Positions 20,164-32,085 of a DNA stretch of 64,000 nt are shown one piece after another; position 1 is the first letter of the stretch, and every line of letters starts with the position of its first letter. Origin of the DNA: Symbiotaphrina buchneri. Its lineage: Eukaryota; Ascomycota; Symbiotaphrinales; Symbiotaphrinaceae. The notes beneath the pieces are model-generated. The model searched no databases, was not told where the DNA came from, and saw only the letters and a program-made list of their open reading frames with translations. The stretch covers positions 496,001 to 560,000 of the forward strand of contig BCIG01000021.1 in the NCBI GenBank assembly GCA_001599915.1, written 5' to 3'. The position numbers were made by a program, and so were the translations under genes.

Positions 20164-22680
20164 TCATTGTTCCACCAGTCCAGTCCCGGTATAAGTCCAG
20201 CCCGTGCCAAGCCCCAGCTCCGCCACCGTCACATTCGGCTGCTTAACCCACGGCTGCGTCGTGAATGGGCTGATCTCACTCAAGTTCCCGATGCGGCCCA
20301 GCAGCTTCTCCAAGTGCCGGTATGAGCTCGAGGCTTGGAATCTGTATATCGCCGCCCGTTAGCCGCCTGCTGGCTCTGAGATGGTCGACTGGCTCTGAGA
20401 TGGTGGGAGGTGGAGGGGCAAGCTTAAGAAGAGCAATGGGTGCGAAGGGGAGCTGAAGTCACGTACTCGGGAATCATATGCCCGCTCTCATCGACCGTCA
20501 CGAACGTCAGCCCGCGCTCGCTGTGCCAGCTGCCCATGACGCCCGCGCCGCTCATGCTGCCTTCGTTGAAGTCCTCGTGGTAAGGCCTACAGCGCGGGAT
20601 AAGCAATACGTCGGCATATAAGCTTGCCACGTGGGAAGAACGAGTCATTGCGCATAAGACTAAATGAAAGCAAGGCAGAGCGGAAGAAGACATACACGTA
20701 AAATGGCTGGATAGGCGGCGCTGAGAAGCCCTGCGCACCGTTCCAGGTGAGATTCTGGATTGTGATGAGCGAGCCGTTTGCGAGGAGGATCTGGAACCTG
20801 TGTCAGCATGTTGTGGGCGAAGGAGCGGGGGGTCGGGTAGACGCAGACCATATCAATGAGACCGTGGCTGGGTGGCGCTTCCGGTTAGCAATCCACACTG
20901 TCCCGTAATATACGTACTGAAATGTTGATGAATATTGCTTACCCTACGATGACATTATTCGTGTGCTCCTGTAGCAGCCGATGTCAGTGATCATCCCGCA
21001 GATGGACGAGGAAGAACGCACAATGACATTCGCCAGAGGGCCCCCAGTAATCCCCGACGGTGGCGACTGATCCGTGCCATTGACAAAAACATTGACTGTC
21101 CACATCAGCCGACCCATCACTCAATGCACCTTTCGGAGCAAGGGGTAAGCGCATCACTCACTATCCGTGCAAATCATCCAATCCACATCCACCGGCGCAT
21201 GAATCGCCAGCTTGACATCCGTACGATTGAAATACGGCTGGTCGAATCCCGGCGGGAGGTAAAAGTCACTTGTCGGAAACCCGAGCACATCCCAGAGCAG
21301 GGGGCAGATCTGCGAGACCTGGTAGATGTCGAAGCACGGGTTGATCTCCTGGATCGCTGAGAAGGCGTCGGACCACGGCCGGCAGCCTGGCAGCGCGCGG
21401 CCAGACGTGGCGTTCGCCCCCGGAGCGGGACCGAAGGGCCCGGCGGGTGGGAAGGTCAGCCCTGTGCTTAGGAACTCGTCGAATCCGCATGCGGCGGAGG
21501 CGTTGTGGAGGTGTGCTTGGAAGGTGTCGTTGAAGGGGAACCTGGCAGTGTTAGTCCGCCCTTGATGGAAGTGGAGTGGGCGGGCGTACAGCTGGTGATT
21601 CCAATCAGTGAAGGCAACAGCCGGAACCTGCTGGGTGATTTGGGAGTATCTGGAAAGTCGTCAGATGGTATGACAAGGAGTCGAGTTATGGCATGCATAC
21701 CCAATTGACGGATCATAGACCTATGGAGTGTCAATAGAGGACGGGTGAAATCTGTCGACAGTACTTACCATCAGCCCATGAACATTAAAGTACTCCGTGT
21801 CATTTTGATCGACCATTGCGCTGGCAATATATGGAGCGTACATCTAGAACAGATCAGCCACGATGAAACGCTGCCGGCATATCACGCACTTACCCCAGCA
21901 TAGCTCTCACCCGTCACATACACCTTCCTTCCGTGCAGGTCAAAGGTGTCCATGAAGTTCTTCCAAAAAGGCAGGAACTGTGTAGCAACATCAATCTCGT
22001 TCGTTGCATTAGGCGTTCCCAGGCTGAACCCAGTCCCAACTGGCTGGTCAATCCAGACCTATCGTCATCAGCAGACTGAATTCCGTTTCAACCCATTATC
22101 ATACTTACCACATTGGTCAAATTTCCTGTGATCAGTCAGCATTATTCATCTGCTCAATAGCAAGACTTACTCCACGTATACGAGTTCAGCACAGGTAGGT
22201 AGGTTCCTGGCTGCCAAACCTGCGCCATCGTCAACCTTATATTCTCTCTGCCTCTCAACACCGGAGGCGCAGAGCTGAACTCACCACCGGCCCGTTCTCA
22301 TGAAAGAAGCCATCCAAGCTACTGCACCCTGGACCTCCATTAAGCCAAATCAATATCTCGTCAGCCGCAGCCGGGTTATCCGTCGGCGTGAACCAGAACC
22401 ACAGCTCCTTGCCCGTCTCGTCGATCGGAAGGTTGCCCGCGTACGACTCTCCAATGTCGAAATTGACTTCTGGGATCGCCGACCCGTTGACGGCAAAAGG
22501 CGCAGTCTTGGACGTCAGGTACGGAGACGCTTGTCGGTCTTGCATTGCCGCAGCGCGTCTCCCGTAGTGTGGCTGCTGGCGGGCTTTGTGCACCCGGTGG
22601 TGGATGTCCATTGGCGCGCTGAGAGGGTCCGCCAATGCAGTCGCGCTCAGCAGCGCGATGACTGGGAGGAGGCGCATCAT
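20164..22680 (-). CDS. Secreted serine carboxypeptidase (peptidase family S10)
   Basis: Fourteen exons on the minus strand (22680-22285, 22219-22171, 22125-22109, 22058-21894, 21843-21769, 21720-21701, 21649-21590, 21541-21162, 21095-21022, 20968-20943, 20867-20849, 20790-20696, 20586-20467, 20341-20164) sum to a clean 557-aa frame. The N-terminus [17 protein letters not shown] is a signal peptide. GGPGCSS (about 115-121) is the substrate-binding element. The catalytic triad is Ser206 in GESYAG, Asp426 in HGLID and His495 in ESGHMIP. There are many N-glycosylation sequons. The enzyme should remove C-terminal residues from peptides outside the cell or in the vacuole. Exons of 17, 19, 20 and 26 nt are unusually small. 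One donor (GTCTGC after exon 11) is weak but needed for frame. Confidence 0.9.
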
Positions 22681-23426
22681 TGCGGGAGTGCTTCAAGATG
22701 CGCTTCAAGGAGGACCGGTTTGGTGTTGTTCTCACGGGAGACCAGAAAGCGGGCGGGGCAGGCCGCATACAAATACTCGAGCGGGGCCGCTGAGGTCCCT
22801 GGTCGTTCCTTCCCTCCTCATGCCGTCCCTGCCGTCATTGACCGCTGCACAAGCCGGATCAACATCTCGAGCGTCTGCATTGGGAAGTTGCGAAGCCGGA
22901 GCAACATGACGCCATGCACGAACAAGGCAGGTACGACCCTCTGCCCAATGGCGAGAGCGGGTAGTGAGGGGACGTTGCATGTTCCCGGTCGGATAAAATC
23001 ATTATCAGGGCTGCAGTTCCGTGCCTGATTTCCCGGCTTGGCTTGCGGAATAGATACGAGAGTTGGCCGATCGTAGACGTTGAAAGGTTGGTGATGAGTG
23101 TGAGGAAAGTAAGCTTATCAGTATCCCTGTATCCCGCGTTGGCCGGGAATTCTTGGTGCCTTCTTCCCGCTTTACTGCTTTTTAGCCTTTGCTTCTAATC
23201 GCAGTATTTTTAGCAGGTACCAGTTAGTCTTGCCTGTCCGGCACTTCCACATTTGGGGTGTGTCAATCTTGTACGCAGCAAGAGCCGTGCTGTTACGGGA
23301 GCATCGGTAATACGTCAGGTGCGAACTCTTTCAATAATGATGCACGCTCCTGAGACGTCGATGGCGTCAGTCTGATCATGACAGCAATAACGTGTCATCC
23401 TCGGCCATGTTGGAATAGACCTATCA
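22681..23426. other. Promoter side of the carboxypeptidase gene and 3' side of the regulator gene
   Basis: No credible gene. Frames on the plus strand at 22586-23028 are antisense or read into the promoter. Confidence 0.35.
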
Positions 23427-25970
23427 TTAGAAAATACATGTCAGCAAATGAAGTCCATACCCAAGAGTAAAAGCATCCATATCACTGACCCATGAATCAA
23501 GCTCAGACCATCCCATAGCCGTCCAGTCCTCGGTCATGGGCAGTGAGGCGTCGAAAGAAAAGACGTCCGGGCCTCCAGCAGCACTGGGGTAAATGTCATT
23601 TGGCTGTTCCGCGGGGTTTGGGCGGTAAGGGTCGACCTGTGAGTCAAATTTACCCGGTAGGATAGTATCGTCACCGACAGGCCCCGGGGGTTGCGCATCG
23701 CGGAGGTGGCCTCTATCATCGGCTGCCTGCGCCTGGCGGTGGACCTCCAGGCGAAGTTCCTCCAGGATGATGCTGTAACGTCTGCTCGGAGCGTTCTGCT
23801 CCGTCATCTGGGCGATATGCCGCTGGCACAGCTCCGCCTGCGCGAATAGACCCTCATCCATCAACTTGCTTCTAAGAGCCCAATCATAGCCTACAGCTGC
23901 AGCTTCTGTCCGCGTCGACTGCACGATGCGATGTTGCTGGATCGTATACACATAGATGACCATGACGGCGCAGAAGGCGGCGTACTGCGTCCACCAGAAA
24001 GCCTGGAACATGGCTTTTTGTTCCACCAGCTCATTGACTAGGTCTACAACGTCGCGAGCCGCTTGGATGCATTTATGGACGTTCTCACGCAACGGTTCCT
24101 TGTAGGCGTCCGGTCGCCGGCTGAGGTCTTTGAAATTGTTGAGAAGGAAGAGTCGATTGGCGTGGATGATGGCGTGCGAGTAGCCCATTGTAAGGACGTG
24201 ATTCTGCCGCTGGTAGAGTGGGATCAGGCTTGAGGGATGTACCATGCCGAGGATGGGAGGAAGGCTGTCCTTCCATGCTTCCAGTTCGCGGTTACATTTC
24301 TGCGCAGCTCCGAATCGCTCCGTTTCGCCGACATGACGGACTGTGTACACCTCCCTAGAAATTTCACCCAAGATTCGTCCTAGTCTATATCATCTGTCAG
24401 CTCCATAATATCCCATGAATATTTTTCAAGGTCCATGATACTAATGAGAGATCATACCTGGCGTGAAAGATTGCTGCATCCATAACACAATCGACGCGGC
24501 GTAAAGAATGTCGAACACCGCTAGGGGTCATGTCTTCATCATTGATTGCCTCTGGCAACTCCTGATCGACTTCTTCTTCATTGAGCACTCGAGGTCTCCC
24601 TAGGATTATACTAAGATACTTATCCAATGTATAAGCACTCCAGAACACACGTTTGCGGCATTCGTTGTGAATGAAATCTCCATCCTTTCGAAGTGTCCCT
24701 GGTGCACGTCTCCGATGCAGGCCGAGGGCAAGGATCAACTGGCAAGTAGTGCCGAACAAGTACCAGCTCTGATTCGCTCTTGAGGTGGCTAGAAGGTAAA
24801 GGCACAGGCTGAGCCTGGCCTGGACAGTCTCAAGCCGTAAAGAACCTGTCTCGGAAGACAGCTCCTGCTGCGTCGCTGCGTACCACGCATCACTAGGACG
24901 GTAAGTACTGGCTTTCTTGAGAGAAAAGTAGGGAGAGAAATGACATGCCTCTCCTGAGAATTCGTGGAATGCGCATCTCCTGTCTCTCGTGGGTGAAGAG
25001 AAGACATCGAGAAGATTGAAAACACTACCGCCTTCTTTCCACTGGATAATTTGCTGTCTTCGGTGTAAAGCCCTTCGACCCATTGGTCGACAGTGCCCCG
25101 GTGGAGGAAGCGATAAGTCACCACTGCAAAGTCGAAGTAAACTCGCACATACTCCCTAGCTTTCTCAATGGGTGGTAGTGTCAAAGTATCAATTGATATC
25201 TTTGGGAATGGTCTGTCCCCAAATGCGAAGATGGACGCTTGCTGTGACTCTCCCCCATTGATATCATCTGCTTGTAAGGTGGACTCATGAGTCTGATTCA
25301 GCCGGCTCCAAGCTCGACGAAGGAATGTGACGCCCGAAGTGGGCCCGAGATAGTGGCCTTCCAGGTCGGTTGATATGGGTTCTGGAGTATTCCGAGACGA
25401 GGTATGAGACGTTGGCAATTGCGACGTGGGAACATCCAATGATGTATCAGGATGAGACTCATATTCCGCAGGTTGTGTCAGATGGGTACGGGGGCCATGA
25501 TTCGTTTCTACACGCATGGTCAACGGGGTGGAATGGGCGTATTCCACCGGCTGCAGAGCTGCTATCCTGGAAGGAGTGTTTTCCGGTGTCGATGTCGCCC
25601 TTGGCGGAGTTGGAGGCCTTCCCCTTGCATAAGACGAGTTGTATAAACACTCGGCGTCTTGTTTGATGCATCGGTCACAGGGTTGCATGCCATTGCAGCG
25701 GGCTTTCTTCCTATTCCGCAGGTGATCAGTTTTCAGCTTGCCGGGCGAGGTGAGTATAGGAGGTTTGAGCGCATACTGTTTGCAGGAATCGCAAGCTCTC
25801 GTTGTTTTTGTCCGTCCCTCGTTGTCTCTGATGGACAATTTCCGCTTCCGGGTATTGGGCAAGTTGCTTGCCAGCGAGCTTCGTGGAGTAGCTTCCAGCG
25901 GCGACGAATCGGCTCTTTCAGAGCGTGCTACAGCCTCCAAGGAGCCGACTGATAGCAGGGGATTGTGCAT
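23427..25970 (-). CDS. Zn2Cys6 transcription factor with fungal-specific TF domain
   Basis: Exon 1 is 25970-25777 and exon 2 begins at 25710; the join completes the zinc cluster, Cys60-x2-Cys63-x6-Cys70-x5-Cys76-x2-Cys79-x6-Cys86, preceded by a basic stretch. A Ser/Pro/Thr-rich linker leads to the middle homology region (AVVFSIFSMSSL, then VQARLSLCLYLL and CRKRVFWSAYTLDKYLSIILGRPR). The last exon is 24384-23427, after an intron 24457-24385. Within exon 2 the frame changes between about 24990 and 24870. Either one base is missing, or there is a 77-nt intron 24944-24868 with a weak GTCATT donor. The gene lies downstream of the ACS permease on the same strand and is the natural regulator of the adjacent permease/cyclase pair. 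Confidence 0.82.
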
Positions 25971-26116
25971 TTGGATGTCGCGCTAGTACTTCTCCCTGCC
26001 CTGGGAATCCGTCTCCGGGGCGTTGAGGCAGAAATCCGTGCGGAGATGGTGGTGTGGGAAAGTGGGGAAACCGGGTCGTAGTGTTGATCTCTTTATCCGA
26101 GCGCGCCAAGATTGCA

Positions 26117-26142
26117 ATCTCCGGACCGGACATCCGGAAATC
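26117..26142. promoter_or_regulatory. Candidate regulator-binding sites upstream of the Zn2Cys6 gene
   Basis: Two TCCGGA palindromes (26120-26125 and 26133-26138) with a further CCGGA between them lie about 150 bp upstream of the regulator's start. The sequence CCGGAAATC (26134-26142) recurs at 28248-28256 in the permease/cyclase promoter. CGG half-sites are the usual targets of Zn2Cys6 proteins. Autoregulation is inferred. Confidence 0.4.
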
Positions 26143-26313
26143 ACAGCAACCCGCCGGGGCCGATACCGGGTGCAGACTACGGTCTCCTGATGTTATATAT
26201 CGTTCTGGATGTAATGGAAGTTGCTCAACCTGAAGGATTCTTACATAGACCGCTTAGTGACTAGAAGACATCGCGTTGCGCTGGATGGATCCCAAGGAAG
26301 TCCGCCTCCAACA

Positions 26314-28154
26314 TCAATAGCTATACCTAAAGAAAGGATTCTCCCTATCCGTCAAATCCCTAAACCCAGCCAAAGCTCTTTCCTCCGCCATCCTCTCTCC
26401 CAGATCCAGCGCAGCTTCCTCCCTCACCTTCCTCTTATTGCACCACGCCAAATACATCGCGAAAGTAATCAGGACCACAATCTCCACGCAATAAGCCACC
26501 AGAATAGCCGTGATGCCCGAGGGATAAGTGGGCGCCTCCGACGAGATGAACGCAAAGGGCCCAACTATGTTTCCGACGCAGTATGAGATGAAGAACAGCG
26601 CGTTCACGGTCGTGCGCTTGGTCGAGCCGGCGGTGTTGGCGGTGATCAGGCTCATGCACATTGCGAACGAGGCGGTGTAGCATGCGGTAAGCTGGACGAG
26701 GGGAGTCAGCGGGCTGGATTGGCAGGCTTGCAGTACGGTCTTGACTGGGATGATACATACGTAGTAGCAGGCGAGTAAGGCGCCCTTGTGATCCTTGGAT
26801 AGGACATGGATCCCGCAGACACCTGCTAGGGCTGGAAGGACATAGAGCACCGCAACAGTGCACCTCTGCTGACCAGGTAGCCAGTGCTGGGCATACATGG
26901 CGGAGAGGTTGGCGAAGAGGATAATAAACCCGTAGGGGATCTGGAGGAGTGTTGTCGATAGACTGGTGTATCCGAAGCCTTTGATAACGAGGGACCCAAA
27001 GTTGCTGACGGACCCGTTGACGACTTGAGTTGATAGACCAAAGAGGAATAGAAACCAAGTTTTCGGGTCCCTGAGCGCTTCGACCAGTTGGTATCCTTTG
27101 AAAGTGATGTTCTTCACTCCCGTCTGGTTCTCCCGCAACCTTTCAACCGCGATCCGTTTCTCTCGAGGAGACAACCATCGCCTGCAATATATTAGCAAGC
27201 AGGGACCACCACGCGGGATGATAAAAGGAAGCATACGCGCTGAGCGGATTGTCCGCCAACATGAAGAACATGAACAAGCCCCACGCTGCCAAAATCGCGC
27301 CGACCACGATGAACTGGTACCTCCAGGACGTGAGCTGTCCATGGATATGGCCGATGCCGTACGCCAACAGTCCGCCAAAGGCATTCGCTAAGCCCAGGAA
27401 CGTCGACCAATACCCGATGCGAATAGGCTGCTCGGCCGTCGTGTACCACATCTGCGTGATGAGCAGGTATGCGGGCGTGCTACACGCTTCGAGCATGCCC
27501 AGCACGAAACGCAGGCCGGCTAGGGAGGAGAAGTTGTTGCAGCCGCCGAGGGCCATGCAGATGCCGCCCCAGATGAAAATGTTGGCCGAAAGCCATTTCG
27601 CGACGGATATTTTCTGCATGGCGAAGCTGGTGGGGTATTCGAACTGTAGGGATTTAGAAACTTGGATCTCGAAGAGGTGGAGATACGCGTACGGCCATGT
27701 AACCGAAGTAAAAAATAGAGCCTGGGAAATGTTAGTCGGGGTTAGGACGCTGACTGCGGATGAGGGAAAGGGACAGACCAAGCCAGCTATATTGGGTGCC
27801 GTGGAGGTGCAGATCCTTCTGGAGGTCGAACAGAGCAGCTATAATAGGGTCAGAGCTTGAACGAAAGACAGTAACCTTCTCAGCCATACCGTAACCAAGC
27901 GCAGCTTTATCAATGTACGTGACAAGATACGTGAAACATATAAACGGGATTACAAAGCAGTCAATTTTCCAGACCAACTTGCGTTCCTCAGCTGGGTCGA
28001 TATTGGCAGCGACCTCATGGATATTCGTGAAGACCCGCAAGGCAATGTCGCCGTCTTTAATATCCGGCTTCTTCAAGGTGTCAATGTCCGGGTTCTCGTC
28101 ATGGGCTATGGAAGCCACTGCTTCATCCGTAGTCTTGGTATTAGGTGCGGACAT
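26314..28154 (-). CDS. ACS-family (Dal5/Tna1-like) MFS permease
   Basis: Five exons (28154-27890, 27838-27779, 27721-27693, 27643-27237, 27181-26314) give an intact 542-aa frame. The acidic cytosolic N-terminus is followed by ERKLVWKIDCFVIPF and the signature stretch YSWLGSIFYFGYMA, EYPTSFAMQKISVAKWLS, typical of the anion:cation symporter family (allantoate, nicotinate, pantothenate and related carboxylates). About 12 membrane helices are visible. A 29-nt third exon is required to keep this conserved block in frame. It probably takes up the organic acid or amide that the divergent cyclase-family enzyme processes. The two genes start 323 bp apart and so share a promoter. The exact substrate cannot be told. 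Confidence 0.88.
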
Positions 28155-28232
28155 GGTTGCAGTCAGGTGCTGTGAATGAAACAGATGATCTGCACGTCCA
28201 GGAGTTAATGGGCCCTTAAATGCAAGAAATGC

Positions 28233-28333
28233 GGGGTACCCCAGCTCCCGGAAATCGAAGCAGCGGAAAAGATTAGATCTCCGGATTCACAGAAATCCGG
28301 GGAAGGAAGCGCCGGAAAAGCGCAGCCCCGGAG
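28233..28333. promoter_or_regulatory. Shared divergent promoter with repeated CCGGA elements
   Basis: Between the permease and cyclase starts lie CCGGAAATC (28248-28256), a perfect 7-bp inverted repeat CCGGATT/AATCCGG with a 6-nt spacer (28281-28300), CCGGAAAAG (28312-28320) and CCCCGGAG (28326-28333), plus the palindrome GGGGTACCCC (28233-28242). The density of CGG half-sites suggests a Zn2Cys6 target, probably the neighbouring regulator. This is inference from pattern only. Confidence 0.45.
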
Positions 28334-28477
28334 TGACGGGCCAATCAAATGACGCCATCGTCCGTCGGGGAATATCCGCCCGAGCAGCTCCAACCCTACT
28401 CCATCCTGCAATGAGCACGCGTCTTTCTTGAGCCAACCAACCTACTACAGTCGTCACATTACCTGTTACTCGCGCCA

Positions 28478-29588
28478 ATGGCAAAACCAGCATTTGAATC
28501 TTTGCCCCTCAAGAAAGATGGACCGCGGGGCAATGCCTGGGGACTGTTTGGCGACAACGACCAGCTGGGTATGCTTAACCTCCTCACGCCGGAGACGACA
28601 ATCGCGGCTTCGAAAGATATCACACATGGTGTACGCATCTCTGTGAACTGGCCGATGGATGAGCCGAAGAAGCCATGCTTCAATCGTGTCGCCTTCAAGC
28701 AAACCATCCATCACAAAGCCCCGAGGGCGGTCAATGACGATATTCTGTCGTTTAACACGCAATCAAGTTCCCAGTGGGATGGATTTCGCCATTACGGTGA
28801 GAAATCTGCCATGGGAGTGGCCTTGGAGGACTTGAGCTAACGGAGTCACAGCATACCAGGACCGGAAACTGTATTTCAATGGGACGGAACAGTCGGAGAT
28901 TCATGATTCAACCACCATCGGAATACACTGTATGGGCGCTCTAATACGGCACGCGGCTGTTCTAACCTTGATTTAATATAGCTTGGGTCGAAAGCGGAGG
29001 CATCGTCGGTCGCGGCGTCCTCCTGGACTACTACTCCTGGGCGAAATTACAACGCCAATCAATCGCTCCCCTAAGCACTCACGTCATCACCGTATCCGAC
29101 CTCGAGAAGGTAGCAGCACATCAAAAGGTCTCTCTACAGCCCGGAGACATCCTACTCATACGTAGCGGCTACCTGCAAGCCTTCCAGGCCATGTCGACCG
29201 AAGAAGCCGAAACTTTCGCCTCGCTTACGCCTCCGCCCGGAATAGGCGTGGAGTCATCAAAGGAAATGCTCAAGTGGATCTGGGATACCGGTTTTGCGGC
29301 TGTGGCAGGGGATATGGCGTCTTTTGAAGCCTGGCCTTGTCAGAATATGGAGTATCATCTGCATGAGTGGCTGCTGGCAGGCTGGGGGTTGCCGATTGGA
29401 GAATTCTTTGATTTGGAGAAGCTGGCTAAGGTTTGTGAGGAGAAGAAGAAATGGTCGTTCTTCTTTAGTAGTATGCCCTTGAATGTGAGTACCCCTGGCT
29501 CCTGCACAGGATGCGACTGGATATTAACACTGCTGGACAGGTCCCTGGCGGTGTGGCAAGTCCTCCAAATGCGGTCGCGATACTGTAG
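28478..29588 (+). CDS. Cyclase-family (kynurenine-formamidase-like) metal-dependent hydrolase
   Basis: Four exons (28478-28796, 28852-28929, 28982-29484, 29541-29588) sum to an intact 315-aa frame. The protein starts with LPLKKDGPRGNAWGLFGDNDQLGMLNLLTP, the usual opening of fungal members of the putative cyclase family (PF04199). SSQWDGFRHYAYQ (about 97-109) corresponds to the metal-binding HxGTHxD region in its fungal variant. GGIVGRGVLLDYYSW and LQPGDILLIRSGY are further family landmarks. Related enzymes hydrolyse N-formyl or cyclic amide substrates. Divergent transcription with an ACS permease suggests uptake and opening of a small amide or carboxylate. The true substrate is unknown. Confidence 0.85.
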
Positions 29589-30287
29589 TCTGTTTCGAAC
29601 GCCAGGTAAACCCGGGGCGATAATCAGGCTCTCGCAGCTGTGGCATTGAAGCCCAGCGCGTTCTCAGGTCCACAAAACTTTTACAACTAGAACCTCTGCT
29701 CCATGTCAAGCTGACACCGCTTTCTCTTATCTCGCCAAGCATCATCCCTTTGCGACAAGCTTTTATGGCCGGTGCATCTCGGCGCCTTCTCAGATCGTAG
29801 GCCGACTTTGAGAGCTAAATCGGCCAGGCCGGCAAGTTTGCCGGCCGAAAACGCAGTCCACCACCCGTTGCTGCGATTGCCTGCAATTGCCTGCCGCAAC
29901 CTATGAATTACCGCTGCAACTGTAACATAAATTGGTTGACTGATACATATTTGCCTTTTAACCATCGCCGTGACGGCACTGCACTCTCCGGTTGCTTGAA
30001 TTTGGGTATCCGAGTGCTCGGCGATTTTCGGCAGTGAGGAATGAAGCGCCTGATAAGGATCCAATTTCGGCGCAGTTCTACTGCAAATCGGGTATGACGG
30101 CACATAGCCGAAAACTCATTTCTCACACCGCGGCTTAGGCCATGACAACACGATTTGTCGCCCCTCTTCCCGCTGCCTCATCAATCTTTCCTTTACACCG
30201 CTAAACATCAACTGCGATAGTTTTAAGCCCCCTGAACATCTCGATTGCGATGCATCGTGATCAGAGGTTCAGTGACAGAGAATCTTG
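29589..30287. other. Intergenic with a 20-bp palindrome
   Basis: No gene recognised. It holds the perfect palindromic repeat listed separately and the promoter of the exporter gene. Confidence 0.35.
29827..29846. promoter_or_regulatory. Perfect inverted repeat with 9-bp arms
   Basis: GGCCGGCAA and TTGCCGGCC are separated by only GT. It sits about 240 bp past the cyclase stop and 440 bp before the exporter start. It may be a dimeric operator or part of a transcription end; no stem-plus-T-tract is seen. Confidence 0.35.
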
Positions 30288-32085
30288 ATGGCCACGACCG
30301 ATCGCGAGACAAGAAGTCCTTCGGACACGCTGGATGGCGCGACACCGGCGGATAGCGACCGGAGCAGCTCACTCACGTCATCAGATCATTCCTCCGCACA
30401 CCGCGACGATGACTCCAAGGAGGAGCCGGCGGACGAACCACGCGATGCCGGAGGTGATATACCGGAGAATGAGGATGCTATCCGACATGTGAAGACGGAA
30501 CAGGAGGCAGAAGGGTCACAGATGAAGCCGGCACTCAGCAAAGTGGCATCGTCGGTTGGACCACCACATACCGTCTTCACGAAGGGACAAAGAGGCTTTA
30601 TAATCTTTATGGCGGCATGGGCAAGTTTCTTCTCGCCGACTTCGGGTCAGATCTACTTCCCCGCCGTCAATTCGCTCGCGACCGATATGAACGTCTCAGT
30701 CTCGTTGATAAACTTGACGATTACCTCTTATATGGTGAGACCGCCTTCCTCATCTCATGTACTCCGTCTAATGCTCGAGACAGATCTTTCAGGGTTTAGC
30801 GCCATCCTTTCTTGGTACCTTTGCGGACGCCGCAGGTCGTCGTCCCGCCTATATTGTCAGTTTCATAATCTATATCGCGGCAAACATCGGTTTAGCGCTT
30901 CAAGACAACTACGCCGCGCTTTTCGTTCTTCGATGCGTGCAAAGCAGTGGCTGTAGTTCAACGGTTGCTCTCGCATATGGAGTTGTCGCAGATGTCACCA
31001 CCGTCCAGCAACGGGGTGTCGCTATGGGATTTGTATCGGCAGGCTCCCTACTCGGTCCATCCCTTGGTCCAGTCATCGGCGGTCTGCTCAGCCAGTACCT
31101 TGGCTGGCCGTCTATATTCTGGTTCTTGGCCATCTTCGCTGGCGCCTTTGTTGTACCTTTTGTAATCTTCTTTCCTGAGACTAGCCGAAAGGTGGTCGGC
31201 AACGGCTCGATCCCTGCACAAGGCTGGAATATGTCTCTCATCAACTGGCTACAAGTACGGAAACGTCGGCAGAACCCCTCTGAAGAAGACGAGGACCCAG
31301 ATAGCCTCCCTCCGAAACAGAAAATGACCATCCCTAATCCTCTTGGCACATTCAAGATCCTCGTCGAGAAAGAATCCTGCCTTGTCCTCACGGCAAACTC
31401 AGTGATATTCGCTGTCTTCTATCAGCTCACCGCTTCCGTCACCTCACAGTTCAAAATCATCTACAACATGGATGATCTCCACATCGGGCTTTGCTATCTC
31501 CCCTTTGGTGTCGGCTGCTCGCTCGCTGCACTTTTCATCGGCCGCTGTATCGACTACAACTACCGCCGCATCTCGAAAGCACTGGGCATGCCCATCCGGA
31601 AAGGTCGCCAGGCGGACCTACGCAACTTCCCTATCGAGAAGGCCCGGCTCCAAGTCGCGATACCGTTGACGATCGGTGGTGCAGCGAGCACCGTTGCTTA
31701 CGGCTGGGTGCTTGACACCAACCAGCGGCTAGTGGCGCCGCTGATCCTGCTTTTCATGTGCGGCTTCTGCATCACCGGCACGACGAGCATCTTCAACAAC
31801 CTGATTGTGGATCTGCATGTGGAGAAGCCTGCTACGGCGACTGCGGCGAACAATCTCTATCGATGTCTGCTGGGAGCGGGTGCTACTGCGTTGCTTATCC
31901 CGATGATTGATGGCATGGGCCGTGGGTGGTGCTTCACGTTTGATGCGCTACTGTTGGTGGCCCTGGTCCCGTTGATGATGTGGGTGTCAGTGAAAGGCAT
32001 TGAGTGGCGGCGGGTGAAGAGAGAGAGGAAGGAGCGGAAGGCGAAGGAAAGGGAGGAGCACAGCGGGGCGGAAGAGAAGGTCTGA
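30288..32085 (+). CDS. DHA1-type MFS multidrug exporter
   Basis: Two exons (30288-30734 and 30784-32085) give an intact 582-aa frame. I use the ATG at 30288. A ~95-residue Ser/Asp/Glu-rich cytosolic N-terminus precedes 12 membrane helices. Landmarks are QIYFPAVNSLATDMNVSVS in helix 1, GTFADAAGRRPAYI (MFS motif A), and the drug/H+ antiporter stretch YGVVADVTTVQQRGVAMGF followed by GPSLGPVIGGLLSQYLGW (motif C). A long central cytosolic loop is charged. The family (FLR1/QDR-like) exports drugs, weak acids or secondary metabolites from the plasma membrane. It may serve the neighbouring permease/cyclase unit, but its promoter lacks the CCGGA sites seen there. Confidence 0.85.
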
